Source of the DNA: a bacterium | GTDB taxonomy: Bacteria > SZUA-79 > Acidulodesulfobacterales > Acidulodesulfobacteraceae | Direction: 5' to 3' | Assembly (NCBI GenBank): GCA_021821565.1 | Contig: JAKACI010000031.1 | Coordinates: forward strand, 1-10,774 | Length of the DNA stretch: 10,774 bases | In this document: piece after piece, positions 1 through 6,978 of the stretch | Layout: each line of letters starts with the position of its first letter | Numbering within the stretch: the stretch's first letter is position 1 | Position numbers and translations under genes: made by a program | Notes under the pieces: model-generated | Seen by the model: only the letters and a program-made list of their open reading frames with translations | Databases searched by the model: none | What the model was told of the DNA's origin: nothing

Positions 1-736
1 TCCGATCTATAGCGGTATTGTTTAGCTGTAATTTAATATTGTTTTTAATATCGTTAAAATTATTGTCATAAGTGTTATAATTGCTATTATTGTTGTTAAT
101 AATATTACCCTTAATCTCACTGTTGTTTTGTTTTGAAATTATTGCAATTTCGCCCGGAGCTGTTTTTTTAATATTTATTTCTACGCCTTTTTCTTTTAGT
201 TCAAAATAATTTTTAAGCGTAAAATCGGATAATTTAAATTCATCATTTATGCTGTAATTATCTATAAGTTTTTTATTGTTAATGTCGTTTAATTTTTTTT
301 GCGAAATTAAAATATTTTTAACGGCAATGTCTCTGCCGTATTTTGTCATTTCATGAAATTTAATGCCCTGAATTTCGGTTATGCTATTTTCAGAAGTGAC
401 ATTTTTCATACTCTCTATTGTTTTATTGTCTATTGCCCCATAAGTTTTACAAAGAAAATCATTATCATTTTTTATTATAAAACCTGAATTACATAGATTT
501 TTAATTTCACTTTCTGCTTCTATTATTTTAGAGCTTCTTAATTTTTCATCGTTAAAAGTTTTAATGACTTTTATCTTATCGGTTAAATTTTCAAATCCGA
601 CTATTTTATCGGATAGTTCGCCGATATCTTTTTCAGATATATTTAGATTGCTTTTAATATCATTGTTTTTACCGTTATTTAAATTTTTTAAATTTAGATT
701 ATTTGATTTTTCTAATACTTTCACGTTTAAATCCAT
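1..736 (-). CDS. Partial hypothetical protein, Asn/Lys-rich, C-terminus beyond left edge
   Basis: An uninterrupted minus-strand frame of 245 codons starts at ATG 736-734 and has no stop before the window edge. I checked every triplet on the plus strand for TTA, CTA and TCA and found none in this frame. An in-frame stop at 769-767 lies upstream, so this ATG is the only possible ATG start. A good ribosome binding site (AAAAGGA, 7 nt spacing) precedes it. The protein starts MDLNVKVLEKS and is rich in Asn, Lys, Ile and Asp. It has no obvious signal peptide, membrane segment or catalytic motif. Its last visible stretch, about residues 205-240, is an Asn-rich low-complexity run. I do not recognise the family. 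It is transcribed divergently from cysS. The coding call is strong; the function is unknown. Confidence 0.8.
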   Translation of the reverse strand, partial: MDLNVKVLEKSNNLNLKNLNNGKNNDIKSNLNISEKDIGELSDKIVGFENLTDKIKVIKTFNDEKLRSSKIIEAESEIKNLCNSGFIIKNDNDFLCKTYGAIDNKTIESMKNVTSENSITEIQGIKFHEMTKYGRDIAVKNILISQKKLNDINNKKLIDNYSINDEFKLSDFTLKNYFELKEKGVEINIKKTAPGEIAIISKQNNSEIKGNIINNNNSNYNTYDNNFNDIKNNIKLQLNNTAIDR

Positions 737-743
737 CTTAAAA

Positions 744-750
744 TCCTTTT
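744..750 (-). promoter_or_regulatory. Shine-Dalgarno site of the left-edge minus-strand gene
   Basis: Read on the minus strand, AAAAGGA lies 7 nt before the ATG at 736. It is the clearest Shine-Dalgarno match in front of any gene in this window, and it fixes the start of the partial left gene. The other genes here have AT-only upstream sequence with at most weak matches. Confidence 0.7.
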
Positions 751-771
751 TTAATTTTTTTGCTTGTTAGA

Positions 772-864
772 TTGTTTATTAAGTTATTTATTGAGTTAAT
801 TGTTTTATTAAGCTGTTTACCAAATTATTTATTTAATTAATTAATTAATAAGTTGTTTATTAAG
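772..864. repeat. Degenerate 12-13 bp direct repeat array
   Basis: The motif TTGTTTATTAAG occurs exactly at 772-783 and 853-864. Variants lie between them: TTATTTATTGAG at 784-795 and TTGTTTTATTAAG at 800-812, with a more decayed copy near 813-823. The array lies directly upstream of the left minus-strand gene. It may be decayed low-complexity DNA or an operator-like array; the sequence does not decide. Confidence 0.5.
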
Positions 865-870
865 CCGATT

Positions 871-1010
871 AATAAAAATTACCTTGTTAATCTTTTCGTT
901 AGATTATTTAATAAATTATTTTTTATGTATAATTAAAATAAAAATTACCTCGTTAATCTTTTAATTAATTTTCATTAGATTATTTTATAAATTATTTTTT
1001 ATGTATAATT
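871..1010. repeat. Imperfect tandem duplication, about 66-74 bp units
   Basis: Copy A (871-934) and copy B (937-1010) both begin AATAAAAATTACC, continue with a GTTAATCTTTT segment and a TTAGATTATTT-like segment, and end in ATTATTTTTTATGTATAATT. Copy B has about 10 extra bases (TTAATTAATT region, about 961-970) and scattered substitutions. Each copy ends with a TATAAT hexamer, so promoter duplication is conceivable but unproven. Both units are non-coding. Confidence 0.75.
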
Positions 1011-1142
1011 TAATTTAACAAAAAAATATTTCATTATTATTAAGCTTTTGTTAAAATTGAATTAAATTAAAATAAAGATTTGATGTAAAAAAAATAGATA
1101 AGTAAATTAAAATCATAAAATAAAGCTATAAATTTAAACTAT

Positions 1143-1311
1143 TACCTTAATCCTGCAATAGAAAATATTGAGATATTCCAAAGTTAATATTATACTGGAT
1201 TACTGCTTTCGCAGGAATGACACCCATTGGGTGAAAATTTAAATGTCTACAAAGTCATTCCCGCGAAAGCGGGAATCCAGTTTTAAAAATTTCTATTGCA
1301 GGATTAAGGTA
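1143..1311. mobile_element. MITE-like element with 22-bp perfect terminal inverted repeats and nested inner palindrome
   Basis: The left end (1143-1164, starting TACCTTAATCCTGC) and the right end (1290-1311, ending GCAGGATTAAGGTA) are perfect inverted repeats over 22 bp. Nested inside, 1194-1221 and 1254-1281 form a second 28-bp inverted repeat with three mismatches. The right inner arm contains ATTCCCGC-GAAA-GCGGGAAT, a hairpin of the widespread ATTCCC...GGGAAT type (compare Neisseria dRS3). The left inner arm is a decayed version. A small palindrome, ACCCATTGGGT, sits at 1222-1232. The element is visibly more GC-rich than its surroundings and encodes nothing. TA sits at both outer ends, compatible with a TA target duplication as in IS630/Tc1-mariner-related MITEs; that assignment is inference. 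Confidence 0.75.
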
Positions 1312-1458
1312 TAAATTGATAATATAAATTTAAAATTCTAAATTAAAATATGGAGGGATGCTCTTATTATCTGCTTTTTTATAGAATAATGATAAATAAT
1401 ATTTGATTATTATCTGTTTCTTATATTAAAACAATGATATTTGAGCTGTATAATTTTG

Positions 1459-3105
1459 ATGAACATTGCCGAAATTAAGAATAGCCTTTTTATTTTCAAT
1501 ACAATGAGCGGTTCAAAAGAGCTATTTAAACCGATTAATAAAGATAAAGTATTAATGTATGTCTGCGGTATAACAGCATATGATTATTCGCATATAGGAC
1601 ATGCAAGAGCATATATTACATTTGACATTATTTACCGTTATTTAAGGCATATCGGATTTAATACCGTGTATGTGAGGAATTTTACCGATATTGACGATAA
1701 GATAATTAAAAAAGCCAATGAAGAAGGTGTTGCTTTTAATATAATTTCCGGGCGTTTTATTGATGAATTTCATAAAGATATGGATTCACTATATGTAAAA
1801 TCTCCCTCCTATGAACCTAAAGCTACGGAAACGGTTGAAGATATGATATTATTTATTAAATCTTTAATAGACAAAGGATTTGCTTACGAAAAAAATAGCG
1901 ATGTTTTTTTTAAAGTAAATTCATTTAAAGAATACGGCAAACTGTCGCATAAAAATATTGCCGAATTACTTTCCGGCGCAAGGATACCTTTAAATGAGGA
2001 AAAAGAAAATCCGCTTGATTTTTCTCTGTGGAAAAGATCAAAACCGAACGAACCTTTCTGGGAAAGCCCATGGGGTTTAGGCAGACCCGGCTGGCATATT
2101 GAATGTTCGGCAATGAGCATGAAATTTTTAGGCGAGCAGATTGACATACACGGCGGAGGTTCAGATTTGATATTTCCTCATCATGAAAACGAAATAGCTC
2201 AGAGCGAAAGCTTTACGGGCAAAAAATTTGTAAATTATTGGATTCACAACGGATTTGTCAATATCAACAACGAAAAAATGTCAAAATCACTTAAAAATTA
2301 TATAACTATAAGAGACTTGCTGAAAGATTATGAACCTGAAGTTATACGATTATTTTTTATGTTCACGCATTACAGGTCTTTTATAGATTTTTCGCAAGAC
2401 GGTCTTGAAAGCGCAAAACAGTCTTTGATCAGACTATATGAGGCATTAAATTTATATATTAATATTAAAAACAAAATAGCCGATAAAATTATAAAGATAG
2501 GCAATTACAATAAAGATGGTTTTGCAAACAAGAAAGCTGCTGATTCTGATTTCAAGTATAAACATAATAATAGCAGCGCTAATTATAATTTTAATGCAGA
2601 CGCCGGCATCGGCGATAATATTAGTATTAATATCAATAGCAATAATAAATCAAATTCTGAAATTTCTAATGATAATAATATAGAAAATTATTTGAATGAA
2701 TTTTATAATGCAATGAATGATGATTTTAATACTGCAAGCGCATTGGCAGTTTTATTTAACTCAATTAGAAAAACTAATCAGATAATAAATAATTCACTTG
2801 CTAAAGGATTTATATACGATTATGAATTGAAATTTTTAGATCAATTTTATAACTTTGTTGCAATTATACAAAATATTTTCGGAATATTAAAAGAGAATCC
2901 GCAAATATTTTTAGAAAGATATTTAAGAAATTCTGAAAATATTGGATTATCTAATGAAGAAATACAAAATTATATTAATAAAAGAAATGAGTCCAGAAAA
3001 AACAAAGATTATAAAGCGGCTGACGAAATACGTAAAATGCTTTCAGGTAAAGGAATAATATTAGAAGATACTGGTTTTGAAACAAAATATAAAATTGAAA
3101 ATTAA
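1459..3105 (+). CDS. cysS: Cysteinyl-tRNA synthetase (CysRS)
   Basis: This class I aminoacyl-tRNA synthetase charges tRNA-Cys with cysteine in the cytoplasm. Numbered from ATG 1459 (548 aa), it has the MYVCGIT...YD segment, HIGH at 45-48, the YVRNFTDIDDKI block at about 71-82, GWHIECSAM and KMSKS at 273-277. The zinc ligands of the family are all present as C36, C216, H241 and E245, with spacing matching E. coli C209/H234/E238. The AMNDDFNTASALAVLF block and a C-terminal DEIR...GIILEDT segment complete the DALR and C-terminal regions. The family is usually about 460-480 aa. The excess is mostly an Asn-rich insertion of about 60 residues (about 347-408) before the DALR motif. A TTG at 1441 would add six residues; ATG 1459 fits better, though neither has a clear Shine-Dalgarno. 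No T-box is seen upstream. Confidence 0.96.
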   Translation: MNIAEIKNSLFIFNTMSGSKELFKPINKDKVLMYVCGITAYDYSHIGHARAYITFDIIYRYLRHIGFNTVYVRNFTDIDDKIIKKANEEGVAFNIISGRFIDEFHKDMDSLYVKSPSYEPKATETVEDMILFIKSLIDKGFAYEKNSDVFFKVNSFKEYGKLSHKNIAELLSGARIPLNEEKENPLDFSLWKRSKPNEPFWESPWGLGRPGWHIECSAMSMKFLGEQIDIHGGGSDLIFPHHENEIAQSESFTGKKFVNYWIHNGFVNINNEKMSKSLKNYITIRDLLKDYEPEVIRLFFMFTHYRSFIDFSQDGLESAKQSLIRLYEALNLYINIKNKIADKIIKIGNYNKDGFANKKAADSDFKYKHNNSSANYNFNADAGIGDNISININSNNKSNSEISNDNNIENYLNEFYNAMNDDFNTASALAVLFNSIRKTNQIINNSLAKGFIYDYELKFLDQFYNFVAIIQNIFGILKENPQIFLERYLRNSENIGLSNEEIQNYINKRNESRKNKDYKAADEIRKMLSGKGIILEDTGFETKYKIEN

Positions 3106-3259
3106 ATATATTTATTAAAATATAGTATAATGTAATAGTATATTAAGAATATAACTTTAATGGGATAGGCGGCATTCGGCATATTTAAAAATTATATAGA
3201 GCATCAAGAGGGTATTTCACTTATACAATCAAACCGATAAAAAATAGAGATTGAAGACA

Positions 3260-3472
3260 ATGAATATTAAGGAAATGATCGAAGAATTTTTGGTATGCCC
3301 TAAATGCAAAGGGAAACTTGAATTGTCCGCAATTAATAAAAAAATAGAAGAAAATAATATTTGTGAATATCCTATATTGATTTGCAGAAGCTGCGGCGTG
3401 TATTATCCCGTAGAAGACGACATACCTGTTTTGTTAATTGACGAAGCAAGAAAATTAGACGACAATAATTAA
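3260..3472 (+). CDS. Trm112/UPF0434 (YcaR-like) zinc-ribbon small protein
   Basis: This 70-residue protein has the layout of the bacterial Trm112-like family: a short helix, CPKCKGKL at 13-20, a second CRSC knuckle at 42-45, then [17 protein letters not shown] at about 48-64, which is the family signature. The four Cys (13, 16, 42, 45) should bind one zinc. Eukaryotic and archaeal Trm112 activates methyltransferases; the bacterial role is not settled. In enterobacteria ycaR lies between lpxK and kdsB, and here the gene is followed by the Kdo transferase gene, so the lipid A/Kdo context is conserved. A TTG at 3251 would add three residues; ATG 3260 is preferred from family N-termini. The 154 bp between cysS and this start hold nothing recognisable. 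Confidence 0.88.
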   Translation: MNIKEMIEEFLVCPKCKGKLELSAINKKIEENNICEYPILICRSCGVYYPVEDDIPVLLIDEARKLDDNN

Positions 3473-3588
3473 TATAAAAATATAAATGAAAAAATGAAAA
3501 CCGATAATCTTTATATAGAAACTTGTTTAAATACTTTAGTTTCTTTGTCTTATAAAAATATAAATGAAAAACGATAATCTTTTATGGG
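3473..3588 (+). repeat. Duplicated waaA translation-start segment
   Basis: About 40 bp starting TATAAAAATATAAATGAAAA occurs twice, at 3473-3516 and 3551-3588. Both copies contain an ATG followed by codons for MKxDNL and a GATAATCTTT stretch. The second copy supplies the waaA start at 3564; the first copy has a 6-8 bp insertion that puts its ATG at 3494. The 34 bp between the copies is unique sequence. Confidence 0.75.
3494..3577 (+). CDS. Possible 27-aa leader ORF overlapping the waaA start
   Basis: ATG 3494 opens a 27-codon frame ending with TAA at 3575-3577, which overlaps the waaA start (3564) by 14 bp in another frame. Its first residues, MKTDNLYIE, resemble those of waaA (MKNDNLLWVE) because of the local duplication. 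It could be a translated leader, a fossil start of waaA, or the real N-terminus of waaA separated by a frameshift in the A-run at 3567-3571. No Shine-Dalgarno is visible. Evidence that it is expressed is weak. Confidence 0.25.
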   Translation: MKTDNLYIETCLNTLVSLSYKNINEKR

Positions 3589-5333
3589 TTGAATTAAAAC
3601 AATTATTTGCTTTAGACGTTAATTTAAAAAAATATATTTTAAATGTAAATGCCGATATTTCAGGAGCATGTTCAAAAAATTTAAACAAAGACAGCCGCAA
3701 GCCTTATAATGACAATAGCCTAAATTATAAAAAATTTTGGTTTTATGCCGAATCTATAGGAGAGGTTAAAATTGCTCTCTATTTATGCAATTTGATAAAA
3801 GAAAATATAAAAGTAAAAAATGCAAATATAATGCCTGTTTTTTTTATCAGTATTAAAACTGCATCTGCGTATAAAATCTTAAAAAGTTATAATTCTATCA
3901 ATACTAATACTTTTGATAACTTAAATAATATTAATACTGCAAATAATACCTGTAATTTTAACGCTAAAGATAATGTTAATATTATAAATAATGTTAATAA
4001 TATAAATAACAAAAATATTATTCATAATACCGGTAATGCCGCCCTTGATACTAAAGATACTAAAGATATTAAAGATATTAAAGATATTAAAGATATTAAC
4101 AATTTTAAAAGCCCCGTTTACGATTATAGTTATAACGAAAATAATAGCAATAATATTATATTTTTTTATCATCCTGTTTATTTTACCCCTATTTTTTTTA
4201 AATATTATGCAAATTTAATTCAACCGGATTATTTTATTTCAATAGAACATAGTATAAATAATAAATGTGTAGAAATTTTGTTTAATTGTAATAAGAATGT
4301 TAAAATTTATTTATTAGATTTAAATTTTAAAAAAGAAAGATATTTAAGCAGATATAATTTATTAAATAAGCAAATTTTAAATAATATATATGTAAACGTG
4401 TATAATAAAGAAGATGAAATAAATCTTGAAAGTTTGTTTAAAAGCTGCAAAAAAATTAGATATAATAATTATAATAATGATAAAGAAGAAAATAAAAATG
4501 GAAATACAGATAAACCACTACAAAGTAATTTAATTATCAATGACACTTCATATAAACTATCGCAAAATAATTTAACGATTTTGGAAATATCGGATTATCC
4601 TCTAAAGACTGCATCGTCTTTTAATAATTTTACTAAATTTAAACAATCTGACGAAGCTGATAAAGCAGCAAACTATAAATATAATTATGATGATAAAAAT
4701 AATTTAAATAACCAAAATATTATCGTCATTTCTTTTGTATCCGTTCACAAAAAAGAAGCTGTTTTTTTAACTGGCATATTAAAATATCTTAATGAATTTT
4801 TTTTTAATAAGAATATTAAATTTAAATTTATTTTTGCCCCAAGAAATATCAAGATTACAAAATTAATAAAAAGGAAAGCAGAAAAAGAAAATTTTAAAGT
4901 TATTTTTTATAAAAAAGATAATATTGGTGTAGAAAAATTTATAAAATCTGCTGCCGGAACTGATATCTTAATAATAGACGATTATGGAAAATTAGACGAA
5001 GTTTATCAGGTTTCGGATATTGTTTATGTCGGTAAAAGTTTATTTAAAGAAGAAAGCGGCGGACACAATATCCTTGAACCTATATTATATTCAAAAACTG
5101 TGATTACAGGTCCTTATATAAATAATTTTCAAAATATAGCAGATACTTATATAAAAAATAATACAATAAAAATAATTGAAAAAGAAAATTTTTTAGACGA
5201 ATTTGTTAAATTTATAGAAAATAATAAATTATGGAGAACAATGGGTGAGATTTCTTTTAATATATTTAAAGAGCAGCAAGAAAAAACAGACGAAAATTTA
5301 GATTATTTTATAAAAAATGAATTTTTAAAGTAA
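3564..5333 (+). CDS. waaA: 3-deoxy-D-manno-octulosonic acid (Kdo) transferase, divergent and Asn-rich
   Basis: WaaA (KdtA) transfers Kdo from CMP-Kdo to the lipid A precursor at the inner membrane. Two Rossmann-like (GT-B) halves are recognisable. In the N-terminal half, FYAESIGEV (E67) corresponds to the family's HSVSVGE with its conserved acidic residue. A PDYFISIEHS segment stands where E. coli has LVLIMETELW. In the C-terminal half, FAPRN (425-429) matches LVPRHPE, and IVYVGKSL followed by GGHNILEP (499-506) and GPYINNFQNI matches the highly conserved end. The protein is 589 aa against about 420-430 usual. The extra length lies mostly in Asn/Asp/Lys-rich insertions at about 117-195 and 300-392. 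The usual N-terminal membrane anchor and K/R-rich ER motif are missing. TAA at 3561-3563 directly precedes the start, so it cannot be extended in frame. Confidence 0.82.
   Translation: MKNDNLLWVELKQLFALDVNLKKYILNVNADISGACSKNLNKDSRKPYNDNSLNYKKFWFYAESIGEVKIALYLCNLIKENIKVKNANIMPVFFISIKTASAYKILKSYNSINTNTFDNLNNINTANNTCNFNAKDNVNIINNVNNINNKNIIHNTGNAALDTKDTKDIKDIKDIKDINNFKSPVYDYSYNENNSNNIIFFYHPVYFTPIFFKYYANLIQPDYFISIEHSINNKCVEILFNCNKNVKIYLLDLNFKKERYLSRYNLLNKQILNNIYVNVYNKEDEINLESLFKSCKKIRYNNYNNDKEENKNGNTDKPLQSNLIINDTSYKLSQNNLTILEISDYPLKTASSFNNFTKFKQSDEADKAANYKYNYDDKNNLNNQNIIVISFVSVHKKEAVFLTGILKYLNEFFFNKNIKFKFIFAPRNIKITKLIKRKAEKENFKVIFYKKDNIGVEKFIKSAAGTDILIIDDYGKLDEVYQVSDIVYVGKSLFKEESGGHNILEPILYSKTVITGPYINNFQNIADTYIKNNTIKIIEKENFLDEFVKFIENNKLWRTMGEISFNIFKEQQEKTDENLDYFIKNEFLK
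4047..4100 (+). repeat. In-frame 9-bp tandem repeat in waaA (6 units)
   Basis: Six units of GAT-AY(Y)-AAA type sequence (GATACTAAA twice, GATATTAAA three times, GATATTAAC once) start at residue 162 of the Kdo transferase and encode DTK, DTK, DIK, DIK, DIK, DIN. Because the period is a multiple of three, expansion or contraction by slippage would change length without breaking the frame. It sits inside the first Asn-rich insertion, not in a conserved motif. Confidence 0.92.
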
Positions 5334-5397
5334 ACTAAATTAAAATTTTTGGACTTAATTTAATAAATAAAGAAAATAATAAATAATATAAAATAAT

Positions 5398-6855
5398 ATG
5401 TATTTTAATTTTCCTCTGTTAATATTGACCTCAAAACTCGTTATTTTGTTTATCGCTGTTTTATTTATATTGTTTTATATAAAAATTAAATTTTTCAAAA
5501 TAAAAATTCATTTTTTAGATAATAATTTTTATGAAAGACATATAAAATTTTATGATTTAAACGGCATAATACATTTTCATTCAACATATTCGGACGGGTC
5601 TGGCAAAATTGAAAATTTAATTAAAATTGCAAAAAAACTTAAAGCGGATTTTCTGATTTCATCAGACCATAATACTTTAAAACCTAAGTATGATGGGTTA
5701 GAAGGATATTACGAAAATTTATTTTATTTTGCCGGCGAAGAAATCAATACTGAATTCGGTCATTTTCTTGCATTAGGAATAAAAGACGAAATAAAAAGAG
5801 GGGATTATAAAGATGTTCTTTTAAACATAAAAAAGCAAAACGGAGCGGGGATTATATGTCATCCGTATAACTGGTGGACTCCTTGGAAAAATTTTTCCGT
5901 TTCAGGTTATAACGGCATTGAAATAATAAATTTAGACTCCCAGTGGAGAGGAATGAATCCGCTATATATTTTATTAGTTTTAATTACTTATAAAATAAAC
6001 AGCTTTTATTCATTGCATTTTCTTGCGCATAAGCCTAAAAAAACGTTAAAATTTTGGGACAGTGTTCAGAAGCATAATAGAATGATAACAGGAATAGCTT
6101 CCATAGATGCTCATTCTAATGTTAAAATAAGTAAAAAAATCAGAGTGCATTTTCCAAAATACGAAGAACTTTTTAGCGTTGCCAGGACACATCTGCTGCT
6201 TGATAGAAAATTTTCCGGTAATAACAATAATATAGAAGAAGATAAAAGTTTAATAGTAAAAGCTATCAAAAAAGGTTCCTGCTATTTTTCTTTTGATTTA
6301 TTAGGAAAACCTGAAGGTTTTTATTTTGAAGCCGAGGCGGTGAAACAAAACAAAAAAAATGAATATTTTGCAAGCGGGGACACTATAAATTTAAAAAAAA
6401 TGAAAAATGAAATTCAATATATCAATTTTTATTCAGGAATAAATATAAATCATAAAAAGACAAATTATGAAATAATTTTATACAAAAACGGAAAAGAATT
6501 AAATAGGGTTAAAAATAGCGCTATAAAATATAAATATGAGATTAAAAATACCCGCAGCATATCTTCTCAACATAGTGACGCAGCTGAGGAGAGCAAAGAT
6601 TCTGTTAAACCTTCTCAACACAACGTACCTTCTCAATCAGATAAGGTTGCGGATATATATATGCAGGGTAATATTGATATTAAAAATAAAAACTGTGATA
6701 ACGACAACGATGACAAGGACATTAAAATCATTAGAGATTTTATCAATAATAATAAGCCTGAAAGTTCAAATTTTTACAGAGTGGAAATTAATATTATAAA
6801 AGGATATAAAAAAATCGCTTATCTTTATTCTAATAATATTGAAATTTTTGGTTGA
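5398..6855 (+). CDS. Membrane-anchored PHP-domain metal-dependent phosphoesterase
   Basis: The 485-aa protein starts with a hydrophobic segment (about 7-28) and a basic stretch, so it is probably anchored in the membrane; which side the domain faces is unclear. The PHP metal-binding set is intact: HFH (H59, H61) with D66, SDH (D90, H91), GEE (E114/E115), GHF (H122), CHP (H155) and SIDAH (D237, H239). PHP proteins hydrolyse phosphoesters using two or three divalent metals. The mix of motifs resembles the CehA/McbA-like branch, whose substrates are mostly unknown. The region after about 300 is probably a beta-rich domain and is interrupted by a Ser/Asn/Asp-rich low-complexity segment (about 385-445). 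The gene follows waaA by 64 bp on the same strand, so it may be cotranscribed. There is no Shine-Dalgarno before ATG 5398. Confidence 0.85.
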   Translation: MYFNFPLLILTSKLVILFIAVLFILFYIKIKFFKIKIHFLDNNFYERHIKFYDLNGIIHFHSTYSDGSGKIENLIKIAKKLKADFLISSDHNTLKPKYDGLEGYYENLFYFAGEEINTEFGHFLALGIKDEIKRGDYKDVLLNIKKQNGAGIICHPYNWWTPWKNFSVSGYNGIEIINLDSQWRGMNPLYILLVLITYKINSFYSLHFLAHKPKKTLKFWDSVQKHNRMITGIASIDAHSNVKISKKIRVHFPKYEELFSVARTHLLLDRKFSGNNNNIEEDKSLIVKAIKKGSCYFSFDLLGKPEGFYFEAEAVKQNKKNEYFASGDTINLKKMKNEIQYINFYSGININHKKTNYEIILYKNGKELNRVKNSAIKYKYEIKNTRSISSQHSDAAEESKDSVKPSQHNVPSQSDKVADIYMQGNIDIKNKNCDNDNDDKDIKIIRDFINNNKPESSNFYRVEINIIKGYKKIAYLYSNNIEIFG

Positions 6856-6887
6856 TAAGTGTATATTACTTATATATTATATTACTT

Positions 6888-6935
6888 AAATATTAATTTA
6901 TTTAAATATTAATTTATTTAGTTATTAATTTAATT
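6888..6935. repeat. 16-bp tandem repeat upstream of bioA
   Basis: AAATATTAATTTATTT is repeated exactly at 6888-6903 and 6904-6919, followed by a partial copy (AGTTATTAATTTAATT) at 6920-6935. It lies in the 123-bp gap between the PHP gene and bioA. It could be simple AT slippage or part of the bioA control region; no regulator box such as a BirA palindrome is recognisable. Confidence 0.7.
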
Positions 6936-6978
6936 AATTTTGTATTATTGTAACGCTAAATATTTTATTATTATTTAT

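Larger units (their letters stand above)
737..1458. other. Divergent intergenic region between the left gene and cysS
   Basis: This stretch of about 720 bp is extremely AT-rich, with no reading frame I can support. It must contain promoters for both flanking genes because they diverge. The AT content makes -35/-10 matches uninformative: TATAAT-like hexamers occur at 928-933 and 1004-1009, but neither has a convincing -35 box. It holds three separate repeat structures, listed individually. From 1312 to 1458 I see no further structure except an isolated GGAGGG at 1352-1357. Confidence 0.7.

Noticed and set aside
564..770. Plus-strand 68-aa frame
   Set aside because: It lies antisense to the long open minus-strand gene, which has a good ribosome binding site; its Phe/Ser-rich composition is typical of the antisense of Asn/Lys-rich coding DNA.
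1350..1384. GGAGGG followed by a 9-codon ORF (ATG 1358) upstream of cysS as a leader peptide
   Set aside because: The purine run directly abuts the ATG (no spacing) and the next ATGs give immediate stops; there is no Cys-rich leader or attenuator hairpin.
1884..2147. Minus-strand frames of 87 and 62 aa
   Set aside because: They are antisense to the conserved, motif-rich part of cysS; no start signal or recognisable protein.
3106..3259. Possible tRNA or small RNA between cysS and the Trm112 gene
   Set aside because: A slightly less AT-rich patch near 3160-3235 does not fold by eye into a cloverleaf or a terminator, and no ORF is present.
3921..4218. Frames encoding IFN/LKIL-type repeats on both strands within waaA
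   Set aside because: These are alternative readings of the 9-bp tandem repeat and the AAT-rich insertion.
6601..6640. Short CTTCTCAA direct repeats in the PHP gene (also near 6563)
   Set aside because: Three loose copies encode SQH/SQ in a low-complexity linker; there is no regular period and no sign of function.
6536..6799. 87-aa plus-strand frame inside the PHP gene
   Set aside because: It is an out-of-frame shadow of the low-complexity segment, with no start signal.
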